Assembly: GCF_900182645.1 (NCBI RefSeq)
Contig: NZ_FXTA01000001.1
Location: 62,001 to 126,000, forward strand
DNA length: 64,000 bases
DNA from: Flavobacterium resistens
Lineage (GTDB): Bacteria; Bacteroidota; Bacteroidia; Flavobacteriales; Flavobacteriaceae
Direction: 5' to 3'
The translations under genes and the position numbers were made by a program. Within the stretch, counting starts at the first letter, position 1, and each line of letters opens with the position of its first letter. The notes under the pieces are model-generated. The model ran no database searches. It was given only the letters and a program-made list of their open reading frames with translations, and was not told the DNA's origin. Shown one piece after another: positions 26,045-33,859 of the stretch.

Positions 26045-26722
26045 TTATGTTATTTTTAATAATAAGTTAGGGTCGGGGCAGTTTTCTATATAAAAATTGA
26101 GATCATTTGAATTGCAGACTCCAGGATAATCTCCCCAAAAATCTTCGATATCTTTGATAATCTGAAAGTGGACATGTGGTGCATAGTCGCCATTTACAGC
26201 TGCATTTCCAAGAGTTGCAATTTGTTCTCCTTTTTTAAAAGGTTTCCCGACACTTAAATCGTCTAAACTTTCTAACGATAAATGTCCATATAAAGTATAA
26301 AATTTTTCATTTTGAATTTCATGTTCCAAAATAATAGTCGGACCATAATCGCCCAGTCCAACATTATTTTTAAAACTATGAACTTTTCCATCCAACGCTG
26401 CCAAAACAGTTGTTCCTACTTTTGTCCATAAATCAAGGCCAATGTGAATATTCCGTTCCGGAATAGAATCATTTCTAAAAATAGTACTCCTTTTATATAA
26501 TGTACGACCTTCAATATAACCACCAAAAGCAACTTCAGCATTATTTCTTGACAAATAATCTGAAATAAAAATTTCAAATTCGGCAGCATTTTCTGGCCGG
26601 ACATCCATTAATTCTTCATTATTGGCAGATAAATCCAAAGGTAAATACTTTGAAAAATCAATACTAGAATCGATAATTTTAGTAGGCGGCAAGGCGTTTA
26701 AAATGGCAGAAAGGGGTTTCAT
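26045..26722 (-). CDS. M23 family metallopeptidase without a signal peptide
   Basis: The 225-residue protein has a complete LytM/M23 active site: His93 and Asp97 in IHIGLDLW, YGHLS around His147, and His183-x-His185 in APHVHFQ. M23 enzymes cut peptidoglycan peptide bridges and are normally exported, but the N-terminus here (MKPLSAILNALPPTKIIDSS) has no signal peptide or lipobox, so it may act on cytoplasmic peptides or use another route. It is tightly spaced in the operon, between a spermidine-synthase-like gene (11 bases) and a lipoprotein gene (6 bases). Confidence 0.85.
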   Translation of the reverse strand: MKPLSAILNALPPTKIIDSSIDFSKYLPLDLSANNEELMDVRPENAAEFEIFISDYLSRNNAEVAFGGYIEGRTLYKRSTIFRNDSIPERNIHIGLDLWTKVGTTVLAALDGKVHSFKNNVGLGDYGPTIILEHEIQNEKFYTLYGHLSLESLDDLSVGKPFKKGEQIATLGNAAVNGDYAPHVHFQIIKDIEDFWGDYPGVCNSNDLNFYIENCPDPNLLLKIT

Positions 26723-26733
26723 AAAAATAAAAA

Positions 26734-27399
26734 TTAAGCTACTTTTTTTATAATAATTAACTCATTGTGAACCTCAATGCGGGGAAGCATTTTTGAGGAA
26801 AACAATGTAGTGTTTATTTCTGAAATGTACTTCCTATTTCTCACATTATGTGCTTCGTCTAAAATCATGGTATTGAAAAGCACGAAACCGTCATCTTTTA
26901 ACAGAGAACAAACACGTTCACTAAAAAACCGTTCAAACAGGAAATTTGGCATTTTGATATCTTCAAAAATGTCAATTATGATTAAATCGTATTGATCTTT
27001 AGTTTTTAAAACAAATTCAAATGCATCGTCGATAATCAGTTCAAGTTGTTCGATTTTATTTAAATTAAAATATTGATTCGCAATCTGAATCATTTCGGAA
27101 TCAATTTCAACTCCGGTAATTTTTCCTTTATAATCAATTTCGTCTACCAAAGTCTTTATAACACTACCGCCGGCAACTCCTAAAACTAGAATATGATCCA
27201 TTTTTAAAATCGTATCATAGCCAATATTTCTCAAGCCATACCTTAATATACGCTGAAGGCTTCCATAAGAATAATTTGTGTTTTCAGAGTCTAAAACCAA
27301 TTCTCCATTTGCCCAGGTAACTTCAATTGTTTTGCTACGAGCTGACTTTTTTTTGAATATTTTAATTGGAATTAGATAACTGAATAATTTTTGAATCAT
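26734..27399 (-). CDS. Spermidine-synthase-like methyltransferase-fold protein
   Basis: The 221-residue protein has the spermidine-synthase Rossmann core: LVLGVAGGSVIKTL (about 69-82), GVEIDSEMIQIANQYF (about 95-110) and LIIIDIFEDIKMPNFLFERFF (about 135-155). Spermidine synthase itself is about 280 residues with an N-terminal beta domain that is short here, and the active-site region is not conserved enough to assign an aminopropyl substrate. It is the first gene of the minus-strand operon and diverges from the plsC gene. Confidence 0.75.
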   Translation of the reverse strand: MIQKLFSYLIPIKIFKKKSARSKTIEVTWANGELVLDSENTNYSYGSLQRILRYGLRNIGYDTILKMDHILVLGVAGGSVIKTLVDEIDYKGKITGVEIDSEMIQIANQYFNLNKIEQLELIIDDAFEFVLKTKDQYDLIIIDIFEDIKMPNFLFERFFSERVCSLLKDDGFVLFNTMILDEAHNVRNRKYISEINTTLFSSKMLPRIEVHNELIIIKKVA

Positions 27400-27438
27400 T
27401 TTATAAGGCTTTTACTCAAAAATACATTTTAAATCTGT

Positions 27439-27446
27439 TATTTTTG
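27439..27446 (+). promoter_or_regulatory. Putative -7 box for plsC
   Basis: TATTTTTG matches TAnnTTTG and lies 20 bases before the ATG at 27466. No -33 TTG is visible. Confidence 0.45.
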
Positions 27447-27465
27447 CAGAAATAATAAAATTTTA

Positions 27466-28017
27466 ATGAAAAAACAGCTATACAAATTCATCTTTTACAA
27501 GCTAATGGGCTGGAAAATCAAGGGAATCGAAAATGCAGAGGTAAAAAAATGCATTCTGATGGTTATGCCTCATACCAGTAATCACGATTTTTACATTGGG
27601 CTTTTTACTCGCGGAATTTCTGGACTGCAAATGAATTGGGTTGGAAAAAAGGAATTATTCAAATTTCCTTTTGGTTATTATTTTAGAAATGTTGGAGGCG
27701 AACCGCTTGATCGTTCTGGCGGATTGAATAAAGTTGATTCGATTGCGGCGATTTTTGATCGCAAAGAAACTTTTCGTTTGGCCGTTGCTCCAGAAGGAAC
27801 CCGAAAAGGTGTTACAGAACTCAAAACTGGTTTTTATTATATTGCACTTAAAGCAAATGTTCCAATTGTTCCCGTTGCTTTTGATTGGGGAAAGAAAGAG
27901 GTTAATTTAGGAAAGCCTTTTTATCCAACAGGAAATTATGAAGCTGATTGGACAATTTTAAAACAACATTATAAAGGAGTATTAGGAAAGATTCCAGAAA
28001 ATGGAATTCAAATCTAA
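27466..28017 (+). CDS. plsC: 1-acyl-sn-glycerol-3-phosphate acyltransferase
   Basis: The 183-residue membrane-associated enzyme has the acyltransferase box HTSNHD (His36, Asp41, spacing H-x4-D) and the PEGTR box (109-113), as in PlsC. It acylates lysophosphatidic acid to phosphatidic acid. The protein is short and lacks long extra domains. It is monocistronic, with the spermidine-synthase-like gene divergent. Confidence 0.88.
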   Translation: MKKQLYKFIFYKLMGWKIKGIENAEVKKCILMVMPHTSNHDFYIGLFTRGISGLQMNWVGKKELFKFPFGYYFRNVGGEPLDRSGGLNKVDSIAAIFDRKETFRLAVAPEGTRKGVTELKTGFYYIALKANVPIVPVAFDWGKKEVNLGKPFYPTGNYEADWTILKQHYKGVLGKIPENGIQI

Positions 28018-28102
28018 AATTTTAGTATTTTTTTTGATTGCGTGAGAATCTCTTAAATGAAAAATATTTTTAAAAATTTTCAAATACGCGAAATTTTTAA
28101 AC

Positions 28103-28573
28103 TTACGGTACATAAGTCTTGAATTTACCGTTTTTATAAAAAAAGATGATTTTTTCGACTTCATCTTCATCCGGATTGAAAATTGTATTTTTTATTGAAG
28201 ATGTATTTTGGGTTTCTACTTTTTCTTTTTCTGGATTGATTTCAGAAAATAAATCGATTGTATTAAAATTTTCATTTGATGAAGTAGGAGGGATAGTTTT
28301 TTCAATTTCTGAAATTACTTCAAATTGTAAAGTTGAATCTTCATTAGTTTTTGGAAAATTTCCCTTCCCATTCAGCAACCAATATATATCTACATCTGGA
28401 AAAACTTCAATAATTTTCATGACAAAATCAAGGCTTGGTTTGTTTCTGCCAGATAGGAGATGAGACATACTTGAGCGCTGAACACCAATTTTATCAGCAA
28501 ATGAAGAGGCGTTTACCCCATAATAATCCAATATAATTTCAAGTCTTTTTACAAAATCATCGATGTTTACCAT
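28103..28573 (-). CDS. XRE-family HTH repressor
   Basis: The 156-residue protein has a helix-turn-helix (about residues 5-65: LEIILDYYGVNASSFADKI, then VQRSSMSHLLSGRNKPSLD) of the Cro/C1 type, an unstructured middle and a short C-terminal segment (EDEVEKIIFFYKNGKFKTYVP). Five TTTAC-N4-GTAAA-like dyads surround its promoter and that of the divergent peptidase gene, and one covers the start codon. It is therefore very likely autoregulated and also controls the neighbour. This is inferred from site positions, not shown. Confidence 0.85.
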   Translation of the reverse strand: MVNIDDFVKRLEIILDYYGVNASSFADKIGVQRSSMSHLLSGRNKPSLDFVMKIIEVFPDVDIYWLLNGKGNFPKTNEDSTLQFEVISEIEKTIPPTSSNENFNTIDLFSEINPEKEKVETQNTSSIKNTIFNPDEDEVEKIIFFYKNGKFKTYVP

Positions 28574-28580
28574 TGTAAAT
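28565..28580. promoter_or_regulatory. Operator dyad over the start codon of the XRE gene
   Basis: GTTTAC-CATT-GTAAAT forms a near-perfect dyad with half-site TTTAC. The ATG of the XRE gene (28571-28573) lies in its central bases. Confidence 0.55.
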
Positions 28581-28600
28581 TATTTTAAAGTAGTAACTAG

Positions 28601-28614
28601 TTTACAAATGTAAC
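28601..28614. promoter_or_regulatory. Operator dyad over the -7 box of the XRE gene
   Basis: TTTAC-AAAT-GTAAC has one mismatch against the TTTAC-N4-GTAAA dyad. It overlaps the minus-strand -7 box TACATTTG (28605-28612), so bound protein would block transcription of the XRE gene. Confidence 0.6.
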
Positions 28615-28635
28615 AAAAAAGAATTGCATAAACAA
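28605..28635 (-). promoter_or_regulatory. Promoter of the XRE gene
   Basis: On the minus strand TTG (28633-28635) is followed after 20 nt by TACATTTG (28605-28612), matching the Bacteroidota consensus. Transcription would start near 28597, leaving a leader of about 24 nt before the ATG at 28573. Confidence 0.65.
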
Positions 28636-28650
28636 TTACACAGTTGTAAA
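28636..28650. promoter_or_regulatory. Variant operator dyad near the XRE -33 box
   Basis: TTACA-CAGT-TGTAA has the same half-sites as the others, but a centre two bases longer (TTAC-N6-GTAA). It lies beside the -33 TTG of the XRE gene. The altered spacing makes it a weaker candidate. Confidence 0.35.
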
Positions 28651-28833
28651 ATATAAAATTAGGACTATTTATATTAGACAATAACTTTATATAAAAATAC
28701 ATAACCAATTGAAAACAAGTACATATTAATTTAAGTATTTAAATTATAACATTTGTTAACTTAAGACTTTAGAATTTATTTGAAATAAGGCTAATTGCTG
28801 TTTACAATTCTGAATTATTAGTAAAATTTAAAG

Positions 28834-28847
28834 TTTACAATTGTAAA
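28834..28847. promoter_or_regulatory. Operator dyad over the -33 box of the M14 gene
   Basis: TTTACAATTGTAAA is a perfect 14-base palindrome. It contains the TTG (28841-28843) that serves as -33 element for the carboxypeptidase gene. Confidence 0.65.
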
Positions 28848-28867
28848 AATAAAGATGTTTACTTTTG
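28841..28867 (+). promoter_or_regulatory. Promoter of the M14 carboxypeptidase gene
   Basis: TTG (28841-28843) and TACTTTTG (28860-28867) match the Bacteroidota promoter consensus with 16 nt between them, slightly short. Two operator dyads overlap the two elements. The ATG is at 28886. Confidence 0.6.
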
Positions 28868-28872
28868 TAAAC
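28857..28872. promoter_or_regulatory. Operator dyad over the -7 box of the M14 gene
   Basis: GTTTAC-TTTT-GTAAAC has perfect 6-base arms. It overlaps the -7 box TACTTTTG (28860-28867), so repressor binding would block the carboxypeptidase gene. Confidence 0.65.
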
Positions 28873-28885
28873 AAATCAAAAGACA

Positions 28886-30040
28886 ATGAATTTAGAAGAA
28901 TTATTTAACCAGAACAAAGAAGAATCCATCTCAGGACGTTATTTAACTTTAGATAACATCGAGCCTTTATTGAATAAATTAAATACAGATAATCAAGTTT
29001 CAGTAATAGGCAAATCAGTTTTAGGTGCACCTATATATAGTTACCAAATCGGAACAGGAAGCACGCGTGTTTATCTTTGGTCACAAATGCACGGAAATGA
29101 AAGCACAACGACAAAAGCCCTTTTTGATTTTATTAATGTACTTAATAACGGATCAGAGTTTGCTCAAAAAATGCTTAGTACTTTTACTTTTTACAGCATT
29201 CCTATACTAAATCCAGACGGAGCGAAGTTATATACCCGTGAAAATGCTAATAAAGTTGACTTGAACCGTGATTCACAGAATTTGACTCAGCCGGAAAGCA
29301 ATGTTTTAAGAGAAGTTTTTGAAACATTTAAGCCAGATTTCTGCTTTAATCTCCATGATCAGCGTACTATATTTGGCGCAGGTGAAACGGGAAAACCAGC
29401 AACAGTGTCATTTTTAGCACCATCATATAATGAAGAAAGAGAAGTAAATGAAAATAGATTAACGGCTATAAATTTGATTGCAGGAATTAATGATGAATTG
29501 CAAAAATACATTCCTGGACAAATAGGACGTTTTGATGATTCGTTTAATATTAATTGTATCGGAGACACTTTTCAATTTTTAGGTGCACCAACAATATTAT
29601 TTGAAGCAGGACACTATGCAGGCGATTACAATAGAGAAATCACGCGAAAGTTCATATTTTTCTCACTAATTACGGCGTTTAAACTCATCTCCGAAAACGA
29701 TTTAGTTGATAATAGAATTAATGATTATTTGAATATTTCACAAAATAAAGTGGTTTTTTATGATTTTATGTATAAAAATATCAAAATAAATTATGATGGT
29801 ATCGAAATTATTACGAATTTTGTCGCACAATACAAAGAAGAATTGATTGAAAATAAGATTCATTTTAATGCTTACATCGTTGAAGCAGGAGAATTAGAAA
29901 ATTATTTTGGACATTATGAATATGACGCAAAAGGTGCAATTTATTCAGATGAATATGATAATTTTCCGAAATTGAATCAAAAAGCAGATTTTTATTTAAA
30001 TAAAAATATTAAATTTGTTAACGGGTTGATAAAAAGTTAA
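28886..30040 (+). CDS. M14 family zinc carboxypeptidase, cytoplasmic
   Basis: The 384-residue protein has the M14 motifs: His69 and Glu72 in SQMHGNEST, the NPDGAKLYTRENANKVDLNRD segment, the third zinc ligand in NLHDQ, and a C-terminal glutamate in ILFEAGHY. Carboxypeptidases of this family remove C-terminal residues from peptides or murein peptides. There is no signal peptide. Its promoter is overlapped by two operators of the divergent XRE repressor, and the Lrp gene follows after 77 bases. Confidence 0.87.
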   Translation: MNLEELFNQNKEESISGRYLTLDNIEPLLNKLNTDNQVSVIGKSVLGAPIYSYQIGTGSTRVYLWSQMHGNESTTTKALFDFINVLNNGSEFAQKMLSTFTFYSIPILNPDGAKLYTRENANKVDLNRDSQNLTQPESNVLREVFETFKPDFCFNLHDQRTIFGAGETGKPATVSFLAPSYNEEREVNENRLTAINLIAGINDELQKYIPGQIGRFDDSFNINCIGDTFQFLGAPTILFEAGHYAGDYNREITRKFIFFSLITAFKLISENDLVDNRINDYLNISQNKVVFYDFMYKNIKINYDGIEIITNFVAQYKEELIENKIHFNAYIVEAGELENYFGHYEYDAKGAIYSDEYDNFPKLNQKADFYLNKNIKFVNGLIKS

Positions 30041-30117
30041 TTTTTATGTGAATTTGTTGTTTTTTATATATATTTTTATACTTTGTAATAGCAATTAGTA
30101 ATATTAATTAAAGAATT

Positions 30118-30597
30118 ATGAGTAAATTTCGTTTAGATGAAGTAGATCACCAGATTTTAGATATGTTAATAGACAATACGAGAGTTCCGTTTACTGACAT
30201 TGCAAAAAAACTATTGATATCTGCTGGAACAGTACATGTTAGAGTAAAAAAGATGGAGGATGCCGGTATCATTATGGGATCTTCACTAGCCTTAGATTAT
30301 GATAAATTAGGGTATTCATTTATTGCTTATGTGGGTGTATTCCTTAATAATACGTCTCAAACTAAATTTGTATTAGAGCGAATCAATCAAATTCCATTCG
30401 TAACAGTAGCTTCTGTAACGACAGGTAAATTCAACATTTTTTGCAAAATTAGAGCAAAAGATACTAAACACGCAAAAGAAGTTATCTTCATGATTGATGA
30501 TATCGAAGGTGTTTACAGAACAGAAACAATGATTTCATTAGAGGAAAGTATAAACGATAAGAAGCGTTTGATGCATACTATTTTCAAAAATATGTAA
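30118..30597 (+). CDS. Lrp/AsnC family transcriptional regulator
   Basis: The 159-residue protein has an N-terminal helix-turn-helix (residues 5-60: LDEVDHQILDMLIDNTRVPF, TDIAKKLLISAGTVHVRVK) and a C-terminal RAM ligand-binding fold (about 65-150). Regulators of this class sense amino acids. It follows the carboxypeptidase gene in the same direction and is followed by a terminator. Its target genes are not evident. Confidence 0.92.
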   Translation: MSKFRLDEVDHQILDMLIDNTRVPFTDIAKKLLISAGTVHVRVKKMEDAGIIMGSSLALDYDKLGYSFIAYVGVFLNNTSQTKFVLERINQIPFVTVASVTTGKFNIFCKIRAKDTKHAKEVIFMIDDIEGVYRTETMISLEESINDKKRLMHTIFKNM

Positions 30598-30627
30598 TAT
30601 TTTCTTGAATGCTATATTATAAAATAT

Positions 30628-30657
30628 AACCTCAAGTTTATTCTTGGGGTTTTTTTA
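30628..30657 (+). terminator. Terminator of the lrp-like gene
   Basis: AACCTCAAG (30628-30636) pairs with CTTGGGGTT (30643-30651), one U-G pair, with a T-run to 30656. It lies 35 bases before the PEP carboxylase ATG, so that gene must have its own promoter inside or beyond this hairpin. Confidence 0.8.
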
Positions 30658-30691
30658 TGACCTATTAACCAACCAACTACACAACACAATT

Positions 30692-33274
30692 ATGTACACG
30701 TTACCAAAAATTGAACGTTTTAATCAGGACGTTCTCTCTAAATACTACATTTATAATAGTGTTTTTATAACATTACCGTTTGATTCTATTGATAATACAG
30801 GAGTTTTGCTACCATTATTTACAGAAACTTGCGAAACAGGATTTAAAAAACAAGAGACACCTAAAGAGATTTTTGATTTTTTTTCAAATAAGTTCCTTAA
30901 TAATGCTTCTGAAACTGAAAAAATCGATTTAATGTTTCGATTTATTCAATATATAGAACGTCAAATTGTATTGTTTGATGCTATTGAAGACGCTGCTTTT
31001 CCTGAAGTTAATAATATGGAAGGGCGTGGTTCTCTTCGTGATATTAAAGAAAAAACGGATGCAAAAGAAAAAGACGATGAATTAATCGAATTTTTAGAAA
31101 ACTTCAATGTACGTACCGTTTTAACAGCGCATCCAACTCAATTTTATCCTGGTCCTGTATTAGGAATTATAAATGATTTGACAGAAGCTATTCGTCAAAA
31201 CGATTTATTGCAAATCAAACAATTATTGGCGCAATTGGGCAAAACACCATTTATTCAAAATGTAAAGCCTAATCCATATGATGAAGCTGTAAGTTTGATC
31301 TGGTATCTGGAGAATGTTTTTTATGCAACTTCTGGAGAAATCGTTCATTATTTACAGAAAAATATCCTCGGCGGAAATGCGATTCAAAATCAATTGATCA
31401 AACTTGGATTCTGGCCTGGAGGAGATCGTGACGGAAATCCTTTTGTTACAACAGATATTACTTTAAAAGTTGCTGACCGCTTGCGTACTTCTATTTTAAA
31501 GTGTTATTATGTTGAAATGAGAAACTTAAAAAGAAAGCTAACTTTCTCAGGAGTAGATACTTTAGTAGCCGAACTTGAACATAAACTTTATCGTTCTGTG
31601 TTTTATTCTAAAGGTGAAATTTTTATCACTTTAGATGAATTGTTGACGCAATTAAACAAAATCAGAACTATTATTATTGAGAAACATCAGTCTTTATATT
31701 TAGATGAATTAGAAGCGCTGCTAGTAAAAATTAATTTATTCGGATTTCATTTTGCTACTTTAGATATTCGTCAGAATAGTAAAATTCACAACGCTGTTTT
31801 CAAGGATGTAGTAAATTATTACCTGAATTCTGGTTCTGATATTTTTCCGAAAAATTACTACGAATTGAATGAAGATCAAAAAATTGATGTTTTATCAAAA
31901 GTAAAAGGTAATTTGAATCCGAGTGATTTCGAAGATGAAATTACAAGATCAACATTAGAATCTGTTCAGGCAATCAAAACGATTCAACAAAATAACGGAG
32001 AAGAAGGAGCCAATCGTTACATTATCAGCAACAACGAAAGTGCTTTAAACGTAATGGAAACTTTTGCAATGATTCGTTTGAATAATTGGGAAAATCCATC
32101 GGTTGATATTATTCCGCTTTTTGAATCGGTTGATGATTTGCAGAATGCGCATTCAATAATGGAACAATTGTATACAAATCCGGAATATTCTAAACATTTA
32201 CAGGCAAGAGGAAATAAGCAGACTATTATGCTTGGTTTCTCAGACGGAACAAAAGATGGTGGTTACTTAATGGCCAACTGGAGTATTTATCAAGCAAAAA
32301 TTTCATTAACTGAAATTTCAAGAAAATACGGAATCAAAGCTATTTTCTTTGACGGACGTGGTGGACCTCCTGCGCGTGGTGGTGGAAAAACGCACAAATT
32401 CTACGCATCTCTAGGGCCGAAAATTGAAAATAACGAAATCCAGATTACAGTTCAAGGTCAGACGATTAGTTCTAATTTTGGAACTTTGGATTCTTGTCGA
32501 TATAATATTGAAAATTTATTGACTGCCGGAGTTACTAATCAGGTATTCAAAAAAGAAGAAAACGAACTAAGTCCAGAAGAGACACAAATTCTAACGCAAT
32601 TAGCAACTTTAGGATATGATAAATATTTGAGTTTTAAAAATCACCCGAAATTTATTCCATATTTGGAAAAAATGAGCACGTTGAAATATTACTCAAAAAC
32701 TAATATTGGAAGTCGTCCATCAAAAAGAAGCAAATCTGAATCATTGGATTTTGCTGATTTAAGAGCGATTCCGTTTGTTGGTTCTTGGAGTCAATTAAAA
32801 CAAAATGTCCCTGGATTTTTTGGAGTTGGATCTGCTTTAAGATACTTTGAAGAATCTGGACAATGGGAAAAAGTAAGTGATCTATATCATAATTCGTTAT
32901 TCTTTAAAACTTTACTTGAAAATAGTATGATGTCATTGGCAAAATCATTTTTACCATTGACAGCATATATGAGAAAAGATCCTGAATTTGGTGAATTCTG
33001 GCAAATTATCTACGATGAATTTTCAGAAACAAAACGTCTTTTGCTGAAAATTGCCGGCCATAAAACATTGATGGAAAATTATCCTGATGGTATAGCTTCA
33101 ATTCAGATAAGAGAGCGTATTGTATTGCCATTGTTGACAATACAACAATATGCATTGTTAAGAATTAATGAATTGAACAAAGAAGAAGGCAACGAGGATT
33201 TGATTAAAGTTTATGAAAAAATCGTTACTCGATCACTTTTCGGAAATACAAATGCAAGTAGAAACTCAGCTTAA
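30692..33274 (+). CDS. ppc: Phosphoenolpyruvate carboxylase
   Basis: The 860-residue enzyme carboxylates PEP to oxaloacetate, an anaplerotic step. Landmarks are the catalytic histidine in AHPTQFYPG (His about 147), GGDRDGNPF, and FDGRGGPPARGGG (about 553-565), where most other bacteria have HGRGGTVGRGGG. The C-terminus ends NTNASRNSA instead of the usual QNTG. The start ATG at 30692 is chosen because earlier in-frame sequence begins with TTG inside the upstream terminator hairpin. A DinB-like gene follows after 11 bases. Confidence 0.92.
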   Translation: MYTLPKIERFNQDVLSKYYIYNSVFITLPFDSIDNTGVLLPLFTETCETGFKKQETPKEIFDFFSNKFLNNASETEKIDLMFRFIQYIERQIVLFDAIEDAAFPEVNNMEGRGSLRDIKEKTDAKEKDDELIEFLENFNVRTVLTAHPTQFYPGPVLGIINDLTEAIRQNDLLQIKQLLAQLGKTPFIQNVKPNPYDEAVSLIWYLENVFYATSGEIVHYLQKNILGGNAIQNQLIKLGFWPGGDRDGNPFVTTDITLKVADRLRTSILKCYYVEMRNLKRKLTFSGVDTLVAELEHKLYRSVFYSKGEIFITLDELLTQLNKIRTIIIEKHQSLYLDELEALLVKINLFGFHFATLDIRQNSKIHNAVFKDVVNYYLNSGSDIFPKNYYELNEDQKIDVLSKVKGNLNPSDFEDEITRSTLESVQAIKTIQQNNGEEGANRYIISNNESALNVMETFAMIRLNNWENPSVDIIPLFESVDDLQNAHSIMEQLYTNPEYSKHLQARGNKQTIMLGFSDGTKDGGYLMANWSIYQAKISLTEISRKYGIKAIFFDGRGGPPARGGGKTHKFYASLGPKIENNEIQITVQGQTISSNFGTLDSCRYNIENLLTAGVTNQVFKKEENELSPEETQILTQLATLGYDKYLSFKNHPKFIPYLEKMSTLKYYSKTNIGSRPSKRSKSESLDFADLRAIPFVGSWSQLKQNVPGFFGVGSALRYFEESGQWEKVSDLYHNSLFFKTLLENSMMSLAKSFLPLTAYMRKDPEFGEFWQIIYDEFSETKRLLLKIAGHKTLMENYPDGIASIQIRERIVLPLLTIQQYALLRINELNKEEGNEDLIKVYEKIVTRSLFGNTNASRNSA

Positions 33275-33285
33275 AAATTTAAAAC

Positions 33286-33801
33286 ATGAATGCAGATCAA
33301 TTATTAGATAATGAATATTCGGGCGGATTTGCTACTTATATTCGTGAAGCTGGAAATGTAAATTTGATTGAAGAATTGGAAATTTCTTTACATGATTTCA
33401 TCCGATTTGTACAAAACATTCCAATGGATAAATTTGACTATCGATATGCTGAAGGAAAGTGGACAATCAAAGATATTATTCAGCATATTATAGATTGTGA
33501 GCGTATTTTTGCTTATCGAGCATTACGTTTTTCAAGAAACGACAAAACACCTTTGCCAAGTTTTGAAGAAAATGATTATGCAGAAAGTACAAATGCAAAC
33601 GGAAGAAGTATCCAGGAATTATTGACCGAGCTATCAGCCTTAAGACATTCAAATTTATTGTTCTACAAAAGTTTATCTGAAGAACAACTTAAGAGAATTG
33701 GAACAGCTTCAAACAATCCAATTTCAGTACGTGCTTTAGGTTTTGCAATAATCGGACATCAAAAACATCATCAAAAAGTTTTTGAAGAAAGATATTTATA
33801 A
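33286..33801 (+). CDS. DinB-like four-helix protein
   Basis: The 171-residue protein has the DinB/YfiT fold features: WTIKDIIQHIIDCERIFAYRA (about 64-84) with a metal-binding His, and the C-terminal IIGHQKHHQKVFEE (about 153-166). Members are thiol-dependent or metal-binding transferases or stress proteins; substrate unknown. It is 11 bases from ppc, so the two are co-transcribed. Confidence 0.82.
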   Translation: MNADQLLDNEYSGGFATYIREAGNVNLIEELEISLHDFIRFVQNIPMDKFDYRYAEGKWTIKDIIQHIIDCERIFAYRALRFSRNDKTPLPSFEENDYAESTNANGRSIQELLTELSALRHSNLLFYKSLSEEQLKRIGTASNNPISVRALGFAIIGHQKHHQKVFEERYL

Positions 33802-33822
33802 AGGTCTAAACGTTATAAAACT

Positions 33823-33858
33823 AAAATCCTGTGAAGAAAATTTTCACAGGATTTTTTA
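33823..33858. terminator. Terminator between ppc-dinB and recQ
   Basis: AAAATCCTGTGAA (33823-33835) pairs with TTCACAGGATTTT (33843-33855) with a T-run on the plus strand. It can also serve the convergent recQ gene. Confidence 0.8.
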
Positions 33859-33859
33859 T

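Noticed and set aside
30644..30691. An in-frame TTG extension of PEP carboxylase
   Set aside because: The TTG lies in the right arm of the upstream terminator, and the encoded residues are not like PEPC N-termini. ATG at 30692 is a better start.
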